The position numbers were made by a program, and so were the translations under genes. The notes beneath the pieces were generated by a model. It ran no database searches. It was not told the DNA's origin and saw nothing but the letters and a program-made list of their open reading frames with translations. Shown piece after piece: positions 1 to 10,142 of a stretch of DNA of 64,000 bases; within the stretch, counting starts at the first letter, position 1; each line of letters begins with the position of its first letter. The DNA is from Apostichopus japonicus (taxonomy: Eukaryota > Echinodermata > Holothuroidea > Aspidochirotida > Stichopodidae), in contig NC_092564.1 in the NCBI RefSeq assembly GCF_037975245.1, positions 28,938,984-29,002,983 on the forward strand, read 5' to 3'.

Positions 1-616
1 CTTGATATTAAAACAACAACACCCTTGCACCCATGGAATAAAAATTAAACACCATCTATCCAAAAGTTGACAAATTTGTACTACCACTGTAAACATGTCA
101 TTTGAGACAGGTAAAACTCTTTTTGTGATTTTGTGTTGGATCTGAGGAACTGAGCTAAATGGTTAAAGTATTAGACTAAATAGTCTTGTCACTCTAAACT
201 GATGAACCTCGGCAAATTAAAGGGTTGTACCCTCAAAAATTAAAAGTGGCATAAAAATCCAACCTGGCCTGATAGCACGTTTTTCAATGGTTCAAAACAA
301 ATTAACTGAAGTTTGTTCCTAAAGTCATTTTTTTATGAAGTTTTCCTTCATGTCTTCCCATTGTAATATAGCTTGTAATTCTATTGCAACTCAAATACTT
401 TTGGCCTTCATGTTGTAGTATATTCCTTTTTTAAATTTTTTTTCACATTTTATAATAAACTTATTATTATTATTAAAATTATTGGCTATCGTTGACTCAT
501 TTGAGTCTTTAAATGTAACATGCATGATCTACACTTTATGCAGAGTACAGTACTTTCGTCTAAATGGCTTGTGTATTCCTATCTAGTAATTTTCTTTCAT
601 ACTCTTCTATGGACAG

Positions 617-850
617 AACCACCTATGGTTTCCACCATGGAACAGCTCCCGAGAGACCTCCAGAAGACTTCGTTCCAATTCTTGTAGCGACGTGCGGAAC
701 GCTTCATCAATCCAAAGAGACAAGCCGATGGAAGTTTCCTCCAAAAGGATTAGAAATAGGACTAAAGTAGAAGAAGCATCGGAAAGTGATTCGATCCAGC
801 TACCAGATAGTCCTGCCAGTCTCGGACTTTCAGGATCACAAACTTTTTGA
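617..850 (+). CDS. Terminal coding exon of an unrecognised gene
   Basis: A pyrimidine-rich tract ending in TATGGACAG is followed by a frame that is open in phase 0 for 77 codons and stops at TGA 848-850. The encoded tail is serine/arginine-rich at first (RETSRRLRSNSCSDV) and acidic later (KVEEASESDSIQLPDSPAS), ending SGSQTF. This composition fits a disordered cytoplasmic C-terminus. Two other frames are also partly open here, so the frame choice rests on the acceptor, the length and the composition. I do not recognise a family. The rest of the gene would lie left of the window. It points tail to tail at the adducin gene on the other strand. Confidence 0.4.
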   Translation, partial: NHLWFPPWNSSRETSRRLRSNSCSDVRNASSIQRDKPMEVSSKRIRNRTKVEEASESDSIQLPDSPASLGLSGSQTF

Positions 851-908
851 GCCACCGATATTGCAGCTTCTTAAAAGATATATATACATTTTATATATAT
901 ATATATAA

Positions 909-951
<43 letters not shown>

Positions 952-2900
952 AGCTTTTTTACTTTTTTTTTTGTATGACCATGTGTGTAAATATTGAAGC
1001 ACTAAGGATATGCAGTTTTTTTCCCTTGAAATAGCAACAGATAAAATGGAGAATACTGTTATGAAAGCTGTACTTAAAACACTTTTTTCTGCAGAAATCT
1101 ATCTATATTTCATGCATAGTCTTGACTACTTCTGCAATACCATAAGACCATCTCTGCCCTGCACCTAAATATACTGGTGTTTTTTTCTCTCTTGCATGTT
1201 TTCAAAGTGCTATTCTCAGGGGTATCTTGTTGAAAATTTCCTCAGATTAACAGATGGAAATTATGAAACGTTTTTCGTTAAGGATGGTCATGTGATGATG
1301 CTAAAAGATAATCTAATGCCTAAAGAGTCTGTAAATTCAGAAGAGAGGAATTTTTAAGTATCCTATGCCAGGAATCTTCAATTGATTCCTAGCCAAAGTG
1401 CAAAAAGGAAGCTAAGGGTGTATGTACGCAGGTAAACGTATGTTTATGTGATGTTCCAACTTGTAAATGGGATGACTCACCAAGCATATCTTGCATGAAT
1501 TTCATGAAAATTAGGATGTAAATTTACAGCACTGAATTCTTTGGCTGCTCCAGTTATTTAGCGGAGTCAAGGTCAATTGAGGTCATCAGCGGCCAAAATA
1601 CAAAAACCTCATAGTCGAGTTTAGTGAACATCTTTAGCATCGGTAGAGTGTCATAGTTAGGTGGTAGGTCCCCCTCACTTAGCATTACACTTTGAGGTCA
1701 AATGTAACTTGGAGTCATCAGCTGCCAAAAGCCTGAAATCCTTGTCGACATAGCTTCAAAATCAAAGCTGCGATTATCCTCATGCTCAGAAATGTACAAG
1801 AACTGAATGTTCTATGAAGAGGTCATAGGTCACTTAGGGTCAAATTCTGACCACCTTGATAACTCCAAAAGTTAAGGTCGGATGAATCGCACACCTGGTA
1901 TGATGGTGCCCCCACTGACATTGCAATCATTTCCTTTTGGTGAACATAATTTGGTCAACTTCAGTTTTAGTTTGTGAAGTGGCCCAAATTACAGATAGGT
2001 CTGAAGTAACCTTGAAAAATGCATAAAACAGTCAATCAGGTAAATGATATCTGCTTCAGAAGTGGTAATCATGTGTTTGATGATCTTAAAACACACCTTA
2101 AGTGATTCCTGGCAGTAATTGTCACTAGTTGAGTCCAAAGGGGGTAAACAGGCTGTCTGAAAAGTTGCCTTCTTCTGTGTAGTCTATATATACTAGATGG
2201 CTTTGGTTTTGAAAATATTTCAGTGTATTGAAGGGGTAGGTTGGTGGCAGAGCTGATTTGCTAACTCAAAAAAGGTAAAAGGTAATGTCCATGCTCATAC
2301 ATATTCAACATCTATGGGTCTATATTTCACATAAAAGGAAGACTGTTCTTTCTGGATTTTAATCCATTTTTGGCCATAAAACTTATGTACTGTAAAAACG
2401 TTATCAGTGACTGTCCAAAGAGTGAGTTAGTACATGTTTTGTGGTCTAGGGAGTTTGAATTGTCTGATCATTTCTGGTTCTCACTTAATTCTTGAACAAA
2501 TGTTAACTCACTTGACTCTACATCAGTCAGATAGTCAAGTGGGATTTTGTGCAAATTATATGGCAAGAAAATCACAATTCTTTGCCCCCTGTCTGGAGAG
2601 TGCTTAAACTCCTCTCTTTGGGGGGTTTGATATAGATGCAATATTTTGTTGTCACTAAGTGGACACAGTTTGTTTATTTGCAAGTTTTGGTTGTGTTTTA
2701 CTTGTAAGCTGCAAACTGAGAAAATGTGAAAAATGTGTGGTGAGTTTTTTTTAACTTGTGCTTTCACTGGAAGAATAAAAAAGAAGAGCATGAGTTGAAA
2801 TTGAACCAGGGACCTTGTGATGCCTACTTTTTTTGTCTATCAGCTACCTTAGGATGCATTTCCAATATTTAAAGATCTGGTTGTTGGTAAAATATATACA
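851..2900. other. Intergenic / 3' UTR stretch without recognised gene
   Basis: After the stop at 850 there is a (TA)n tract and then about 2 kb of AT-rich DNA with no exon I can support. The segment around 1556-1860 has dispersed GGTCAAAGGTCA-like phrases (for example at 1824-1845) that recur near 34601 and 41097. An open frame at 2468-2791 on the - strand has no recognisable motif. Confidence 0.5.
875..949. repeat. (TA)n microsatellite
   Basis: An almost pure TA dinucleotide run with a few interruptions, just downstream of the terminal exon ending at 850. Confidence 0.9.
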
Positions 2901-2904
2901 CCTC

Positions 2905-3030
2905 CACAGAACCTTGTCGGGGAGGGAGGTGGTTGCCTACTCGCCTCACCCGCTTGGAAGCCTTGTCAGGGAGGGGGGGGGGGGCAGCCAACTCGGGTGC
3001 CGCTTAGGAGCCTTGTCGGGGGGGGGAAGG
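2905..3030. repeat. G-rich minisatellite, about three units
   Basis: The phrase RCCTTGTCRGGGAGG recurs three times at a spacing of about 45-50 bases (near 2911, 2962 and 3011), each followed by a run of G. No coding sense is evident. Confidence 0.6.
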
Positions 3031-3059
3031 GGGTACCGACGAGCTCCTTTTACAGAATT

Positions 3060-3610
3060 CACCGGCCCAACCGGGGCTTGAACCCATGCTGCTCAGTATC
3101 ATTGCAGATGGAACAACCGATCACACCATTTTGGTTCCCAGTAAAGTAACCTTCGTTTCTTACCTTTATACTTCCACCTACTCCAAAGAACAGAAAACTA
3201 AAAGACTCTGGTTGGGTCTTGAACTCATGACAGTGTGATGTCTGTCTCTCTTAGTCCAGAGCACTAACCACTGCGCCACAGCAACTGTTAAGAAATAATG
3301 CTCGTTTCTAATATTTAAGGTTCATAATGGAAGGAAAGAGGTATAAGAATAGTAAAAGGAAAACTGCCTTCACTGGGGTTTGAACCCTAGACAAGGAGTT
3401 GGTCTTGCTCTCCAGGTACAGGCACTACCAACTGCGCCACTGTAACTGTTGAAAATTGTTGCTCGTTTCTAATATTTAAGGTTCATAATGGAAGGAAAGA
3501 GATATAAGAATAGTAAAAGGAAAACTGTCCTTACTGGGTTCCGAACTCATGATAGAGCACTTGTCAGTCCAGAGCGCTAACCACTGCGCCACAGAGACTG
3601 TTGAAAAAGG
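3060..3610 (-). repeat. Tandem tRNA-derived SINE heads
   Basis: Read on the - strand, three units carry a tRNA-type A box, TGGCGCAGTGGTTAGCGC or close to it (reverse complements at 3261-3280, 3421-3440 and 3573-3592). Each is followed at tRNA spacing by a B-box-like GGGTTCAAACCC (near 3535-3550, 3376-3390 and 3214-3230). A fourth, weaker B box is near 3074. Unit spacing is 150-160 bases, and the segment between heads (TTCTAATATTTAAGGTTCAT) repeats too. A polymerase III-derived SINE arranged in tandem is the best reading. The folds look too degenerate for functional tRNAs. Confidence 0.6.
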
Positions 3611-3639
3611 GTGCTCGTATCTAATACTTGTACTTCAGG

Positions 3640-5050
3640 AAGGAAAAGATAAAAAAAAAAGATTAAAATGCGTCGAGCGCCCTCTTGCGGCCTCGTTTTT
3701 GGTCAGTTTTCAACTTCAGGGGAACAATAGGAGAGCGAAAAACTTTTAGGGTGAACAAAAGATTTCAAAACCTTTGTTCGTCCTAAAAGTTTTTCGCTCT
3801 CCTATTGTTCCTCTGAAGTTAAAAACTGACCAAAAACGAGGCCGCAAGAGGACGCTCGACGCATTTTGCCAGTGATACGTGATTTCAAAGCAGTCAAATC
3901 ACGTATAAAAGAAATGAGCATCCTGAGGCTAAATCGATTTTGGGTCAATTTTTGACAATTTTATTTGCGCCAAAAATAGGTTTTTTGTCTGAAAAGTTAA
4001 AAAAGTACCTCTTCTTGGTACCCAATTCCAAAATAAACTTCAGATTCGTAATCAGCGTGTCGCGAACTACCAGAAAAGATACACATTTATCGATTTTGCG
4101 ACAACAAATTTTTGCACCTCAAACTTGCAAAAGTAAGACCGAAAAACTTTTACGACGAACAAAGGTTTAAAATCTTTTGTTGCCCCTAAAAGTTTTTCTA
4201 TTGTTCCTCTTAAGTTGCAAACTGAGCGAAAGAAGTTTCATAAGAGAGCGCTCGACGCATCTTGTCAGTGATACGTGATTTCAAAGCAGTCAAATCAAAC
4301 CTTTGTTTGTCATCTTGAGTTTTATCTTGACATTTATGAATAAATGGGTCAAATTTTGGCATAAATTTTGGATAAAACTGCTTACGGTTTTTAAAGGTGA
4401 AAAAACTTTTTGTCGCAAAGGCGATAAATGTGTATCTTTTCTGGTAGTTCGCGACACGCTGATTACGAATCTGAAGTATATTTTGTAATTGGGTGTTGTG
4501 TGGGGCATGCGGGGGGGGGGGGGGAACTGATTTATGATTTATGAAAAAAATAGAAATCTATAGACAGAAAGCCTTTCCCGGTCAGATAATTACACGAAAT
4601 TAGTGTATAACAAAAACAAGGGTGTCTTCTACTCCACGTCTAATTTTAATGTCGATGGGTGTTTCAGAGAGGACAAGAGAGGGGGCTGAAAAGAGGGGGT
4701 TTTCCAATTTGTGCACTGAGGGAACACGTATTTCTAGCGGGTCCTTTGGGACCACGTATCCCCCGAACGGAAGCAGATATGGACCTGGGAGTTGCAGATT
4801 TGAGCTCCTGAGCATCGATTACTCCATGTTACGTCATTTGGGCGAAACCGATTTTGGGTCAGTTTTGGGGAAAAATCAAATCAGGTGTTTTGCCCCCACA
4901 CAACACCCAATTCCAAAATAAACATCAGAGTCGTAATCAGCGTGTCGCGAACTACCAGAAAAGATACACATTTATCGACTTTGTCGTACGAGTGAGCTCG
5001 ACGCATCTTGCCAGTGATACGTGATTTCAAAGCTGTCAAATCAAACCATT
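3640..5050. repeat. Foldback repeat cluster
   Basis: A near-perfect inverted repeat has arms at about 3667-3754 and 3779-3867, around a 25-base centre. Outer parts of the same unit recur: GCTCGACGCATCTTG plus CAGTGATACGTGATTTCAAA occurs near 3853, 4249 and 4991. AACTACCAGAAAAGATACAC occurs directly near 4065 and 4948, and inverted near 4425-4450. The cluster therefore consists of several copies of one palindromic element in both orientations. It has no coding capacity that I can support. Confidence 0.75.
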
Positions 5051-8000
5051 GTTTGTCATCTTGATTTTTTATGGTTTATAAGGTTCTAAGTTTTGACAAA
5101 ATTGTTCTACTGAAAGTTGGGGAGGAAAGGGTGGGGGTGGGCTGGGTTGTATTATGCATTACAAAACACATTACAGAATGTTTCAATTGGCTTAAAAGGG
5201 TGTAGTAGACCTATTGCTTTAGTTACAAGGCCTTTCAAAGGGCAAAACGATTTTTGAGAAATATCTACCTTTCATATCGACTGCAATATCATCCTGTCTT
5301 GTCAAAACAATTTTGTTGGCAAACTAGTCTGTCAGATTATTCATAACATCCTGTTATATGTATGTGTGGGTATGTTAAGCAAGGTCAACTTCCAGTTCCA
5401 TTTGTAAGGACCAGACAAGTTCTCAAATCACTCTCTGTTTTTTCTTCTACACACTAGAAATGAGAGAGAGACAGACAGACAAGAAATAAACACGGAAAGA
5501 AAAGGAATTTCAGGAATGCCTGTTTATTTTTCCACCTCTTGCGGATCACGATATTACCCCCCCCCCCCCCCGCCCCACCATTTTTGATTGAAAATTAATA
5601 CCGAGTTTAGAAAGGTTAGGGTAACAGTAAATTTTGTCCGAAAACTATCAATATTGAAAAAGAGAAGACCCTGTCACTCCCCTGCCTGGGATTAAGAGTC
5701 GATCAGAAGTCTTCTCTTCAAACCAACCAAACGCTTCACAAACAGAACCTCTTTTCTGGAAAGGAAAAAAGAAAACACTTCAGATCGACCTGGGTGATCT
5801 TGCCGTACAAATACAACATCAGGATTAATACCATGGCAATTTCTTTACAGCATTTCTGACCGTCATCATTCACTTTCCGATAACCATTTTTAGGTTTCGT
5901 TATATCAATATTCAAATTTGGTTACATAACACTAATTAACTACCATACAGGATATACATTCAACTTTTTATCTCAATTTAAACTTTTTGTGAACTTTGTA
6001 TCATTTTACAGCCTTGCAGTTATACCTCACCTCACCTTCCCAAATTTTTTTTTTCCATTCTTTTTTTTTATATTTCTGTGCAAAGAATCTATTTTTCCAA
6101 AATTGTAGTTGGGCTAACTACATGCATGAACTATACAATCTGTGGGGTATCGGTTGCCATGGTGACTGCAAAACCCTCCACTTTAAACATGAACGCTCAC
6201 ATGACAACAACATGGAAAATCAGGCATAGGAATCATGCTAATTTTGATATATGACATAATTATTCATTGTGCTATTAGTTTCAGTACACCTGTAATGAAC
6301 ATCAGCTGATCCAAACTTTTCTATAAATACTGCCTATTTCTTTTTCTAATATTTCCCTTCAACCTCTGCTATTGTTACAAATCTCTTAATAAGGCACCAC
6401 CCCGACATACACACAATGGCTGCAGAATGAGTAATTGCAACCACATCACCATGGTAACCTCAAAAATAGGCAAAATACCAAGGAAGTTGTTGAATGAACC
6501 CGCCCAGAGGTACATCGGGATACACTTCCTAGTGGTCTGAAGATAGCTATTCCCTTATTATCCAATAACAGCATGCATAACTACAGGTTTGTTCACACCC
6601 CCATGCTGGCTTTTGAAACTTGTGAAATGCATTTGAAGTTTACAGGCAAATATTATTCTGCATCATCATCATAGCTACACCTTTCATAAATCAAGATCAA
6701 GACTAGATACAAATAACGAGTCAACAGCGGGCTAACAGACTTCATACTTTAACAACCGGTCGCCGTATTTCACTGCTTTTTCTGTGTAAAAACTTTAAAA
6801 AAACCGAATACGGTTTAATATTTCTATATAAATAACATAGACGAAACAACATTGAAGAACTATCTTAGTAATGTCAATAATTGAGAATACAAGTCGTAAT
6901 GAAATACTTTAAACATGAATACATGCATCCAAGACGTAACCTTAACACAAGGAATGAGGAATATATTCATACTTTTTATGTGTCTAGCCATTTAATTATT
7001 ATGAATTAAGAGAAAAAACAGTAAAGATTGTTTTTAAGCTTGGCTTTGTTGTACAAATGAAGATTACATCTCATATCCAGGGAAAATAGGAAAAAATTTC
7101 AACATGCAGTCATATTTGAAAAACAACATACCCTTTGAAATGTTTGTTTCCTTCTTTCATTACAAAATACAAGGTTTCACAAAGCCCATTCATTCTTCAT
7201 CCATTCAACAAGGTTAATTGTTTTATTCATGCTCCGCTACACTACTAAACAAACCACATTCCATACAGATCGGCCTCTGTTGACCAGATGCTGTTACTGA
7301 AATATTCCCCATTTTCTTTCTTTTGTTAAACCTGAGAAAATCAAAATACCTATATGATAATTACGTTATTTTTGTTTTGTTTTCGATACCATTAAAATTG
7401 CACTTACTAAGGTACACCTACATCTAAATTTTAAGAAGGTCTGAATCCAAAGCCAATAGAAAAAAAAAGAGGAAGGAAAAAAAGCTATCCTTCAAATACG
7501 GAAACAAAATGAAGCATGCCTGTGAAGTGTACATAAAACGATGTGTTTATATGAGAGCAAATGCACACCTAACAGGCAGATTCATAGTGTTCCTTATTGA
7601 ATATACAGAAATATTTTGGCAAAGCGATTTTCAATGTCTACTTTCACTACAGCAGTTCTAATGTGGTTTAAATCTTGGCTGTATTTTTGAAGTTCAAGGA
7701 CTAAAATTAATAAAAGTATGTATAAAAAGTGACGTTTGTGCTCCAATGTAATAAGATTACGAATGAGTGGCTTTTCTCGATCGTAAAGGCAGTTTGTATA
7801 TGTCAAAGAGCTGTAGTTATCATGATTTCTATCACTGTGACCTGGCCTCAAAACAGAAACAAAAGACAAACTTTCTCTTCACAACATGCAAACATTTAGA
7901 CAGGTTTAAAAAAAAAAATACAAATGAGAATAACATTTCAGGGAAATACACAAACCGAACCGACACATGGTACGGTTATGGAAACCGGGGCATGCAAGAA

Positions 8001-8455
8001 GGGGCCTTAATGTGCGCCACTCTCATACATATCTACACAAAATACAAACCGAGGAAAGTGATATGACTCCAATGCTTAAAATCTGTTCCGACAAATACAT
8101 GATATGTACTATACTAAAAAGTTACATTATGCGACTGGAGTAAATAGACCGTGTACGCTCTACAATCCTGTTAGCCTAAAATTTAAGAGAAAAGTGAGGG
8201 GAAAAAGTAATAAAGAGAGGGAGAAAACTTTCCCCTGGAACAAATTCTGATACAGTCTAGAGTTAATTTCACTATTTAACAACAACCCAATAAACTTATA
8301 TAATGGAAGCCAACAACAACAAAAAATCTGGCCCAAAAAAATCTGGACATTTTTATGCGGTTGACCTCTGCCCTGACTACTTCCTGTCACCATGGACACT
8401 CGAGAGAAGCTTCTCGCATCACGGAGTAGGCATATACTTGACTTACATGTAGCTG
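5051..8455 (-). other. Probable adducin 3' UTR and downstream DNA
   Basis: About 3.4 kb with no recognised exon on either strand and few repeats beyond a C-homopolymer at 5560-5573. It lies directly downstream of the last adducin coding exon. Several TTTATT words (AATAAA on the - strand, for example near 5521) could serve as poly(A) signals. How much is UTR is not decidable from the sequence. Confidence 0.3.
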
Positions 8456-8656
8456 TTATAATGCGTCTACAAACACAGTACTTGCAAAGAGAGAAAAAAA
8501 CTTCTTCTTCTTGGTCGGCGAGAGGGGAAAGTCCTTCAAGGGGGATCCTTCGACGCCCTGACTGCCCTCGGGTAGGGGGGGGTGCCTTGTCATCGTTGTC
8601 TACCTACTTGCCCTTCACGATACTGACTGTGGTTGTATCTACTGTCCCCGGTTGAT
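8456..8656 (-). CDS. ADD1: Adducin, candidate last coding exon (damaged)
   Basis: A good acceptor (AACTCTTTCAG) precedes an exon entered in phase 1, which matches the phase left by the exon at 9023-9151. It starts DQPGTVDTTTVSIVKGK and then meets TAG at 8606-8604. The sequence beyond still looks coding. VDNDDKAPP runs into a C8 homopolymer, and one base out of frame it resumes as EGSQGVEGSPLKDFPLSPT followed by KKKKFF, stopping at 8458-8456. Adducins end in a lysine-rich MARCKS-related tail of the type SPSKKKKKFRTPSFLKK, so this is probably the degenerate or mis-sequenced tail domain that binds calmodulin and is phosphorylated by PKC. The canonical FRTPSFLKK is absent. Either the protein really ends at KGK or this stretch contains sequence errors. 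Confidence 0.5.
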
Positions 8657-9022
8657 CTGAAAGAGTTGTGAACAGAGAGACAGAGAGAGTGACATTGACG
8701 AGATCATAATTTAAATTCAAACCCAACAGAAACGCACCTGTCTATGCATGTGATGTATCGAGTGGACCATAGTATGGTCTCTCATAGCTTACCTGTACAT
8801 ACATACAGACACACACATACATACTATAGCCAACTTATTTTAAGTTTTAAGAGGGTTGTACTGGGTTAAGAGAGAGGAAGCTGGAGAATACAGGACTAAA
8901 ATGAATTGTAAGATCACAATCCACAGCTAGGTTATGTAGCTGTGTCTTGAACAGGAAGAATGACAACGACCTTCCATCTCTCTCTCTCCACCAGTAAGTG
9001 GTACGCTCTAGCAGACTATTAC

Positions 9023-9151
9023 CTCCGTGAATGGTCACAGTCTTAGTTGTAATTTTCTGTGTTCCGATCTTCTCTCCATCCTCACTCTCCTCCTTGGTTT
9101 CTTTAATTTCAGTCTCCTCGGCTTGCACGATCAGCTCAATCTCCTTCACAT
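9023..9151 (-). CDS. ADD1: Adducin tail exon, acidic/lysine-rich
   Basis: Encodes DVKEIELIVQAEETEIKETK, then EESEDGEKIGTQKITTKTVT and IHGG. It is bounded by an acceptor ending CTTCAAG and a donor GAG|GTAATA. It is entered in phase 1 and left in phase 1, joining the exons on either side in frame. A 22-base duplication containing a second acceptor-like CTTCCAG lies just upstream; using that acceptor gives an immediate stop, so the inner one was chosen. Low-complexity acidic/basic sequence is typical of the adducin tail, but on its own it would not identify the gene. The identification comes from the neighbouring exons. Confidence 0.6.
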
Positions 9152-9385
9152 CTTGAAGAGGACATCTTCACATCTGGAAGAGGAGAGAAAAGTAGATCTA
9201 TGAGTGAGAGATGATGATGATGATGATGTAAGTAATCCATCGACTGAGAGTGGGTCAACACCACCCTCCAGAGGTGTGACGACAGACCATTCTATTTCAG
9301 CCTACAAGCAGGGTATAAGCTAGGGTGATGGTGTAAGTAGGTAGCAGTGGTGGTGGGGGGGGGTTGGGATGATAGCGGAGTTAAG

Positions 9386-9706
9386 CAGAATTGGAGTGGG
9401 AGGGTAGGAGCATGATTTTAATGTGGTGGGATGGGAAGGGGGGTAGCATGATTTAAGCCAGAAATGGAACTGCTGAGGAGAGATTCAAATCTGTGTTGCG
9501 GAGGAGGAAACGTATGGAGATGGGTTTTCTCACTCTCCTCTCAGTGTTTTACAGAATTGGAGTGGGAGGGTAGGAGCAGGATTTTAATGTGGTGGGATGG
9601 GGAGGGGGGTAGCATGATTTAAGCCAGAAATGGAACTGCTGAGGAGAGATTCAAATCTGTGTTGCGGAGGAGGAAACGTACAGAGATGGGTTTTCTCACT
9701 CTCCTT
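9386..9706. repeat. 166-bp tandem duplication
   Basis: The segment starting CAGAATTGGAGTGGGAGGGT at 9386 recurs from 9552 with only a few differences, ending in TCTCACTCTCCT in both copies. It lies in the adducin intron between the exons at 9023-9151 and 9973-10142. High similarity suggests a recent duplication. Confidence 0.85.
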
Positions 9707-9972
9707 GAAGAGTGAAACAGACAGACTTATCATGATAACATCTAAAGTAGGGTGTAAATCTGTCTTTCATGGCAGTTCCCTTTCTTTGGTAGGGGTAGGG
9801 AAAGAGAAGGGGGGACAAGAGCTGAAAGGTCATAGACCCAAGCCGTGTCAGTGAGCCCTCATATCAGACCAATATGCCCACCCCCTGGACCCCCCACCCC
9901 ACCCACCAAAAAAAACCTGGATAAAACAATTGAAAAAATATCTACAGGACTTGTAAAATGAGATGAACAAAC

Positions 9973-10142
9973 CTTGACCAGTTTTGTCTGCAATTTCTTT
10001 CTTGTAATCAAGGATTTCTCTCTCTGACATCGACGTGAATGGATTGGGAGCATAGGCCGTGTACAGTACAGCCTCGTCTTGGTACTCCCTCTGGATAATT
10101 CCTTTAAGACTTGGCATAGACTTGAGCGTTCGGGTCAATTGG
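9973..10142 (-). CDS. ADD1: Adducin tail exon with NPF..EREILDYKKEI motif
   Basis: The - strand acceptor GCCCTCCTCAG leads into QLTRTLKSMPSLKGIIQREY, then QDEAVLYTAYAPNPFTSMSE and REILDYKKEIADKTGQG, ending at donor CAAG|GTTTGT. This matches the conserved adducin segment in which a KAIIEKEY-type sequence is followed by GPNPF and a LTDRELEEYRREVERK-type helix. Adducin caps the fast-growing ends of actin filaments, recruits spectrin and sits at the inner face of the plasma membrane; this part belongs to the tail just after the neck. The alternative donor at 9978 gives the same frame but a weaker consensus. The exon ends in phase 1, consistent with the next exon. Confidence 0.8.

Noticed and set aside
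3210-3600. True tRNA genes on the - strand
   Set aside because: A and B boxes are present, but the stems do not close convincingly and the units are tandem with shared spacers, as in SINEs.
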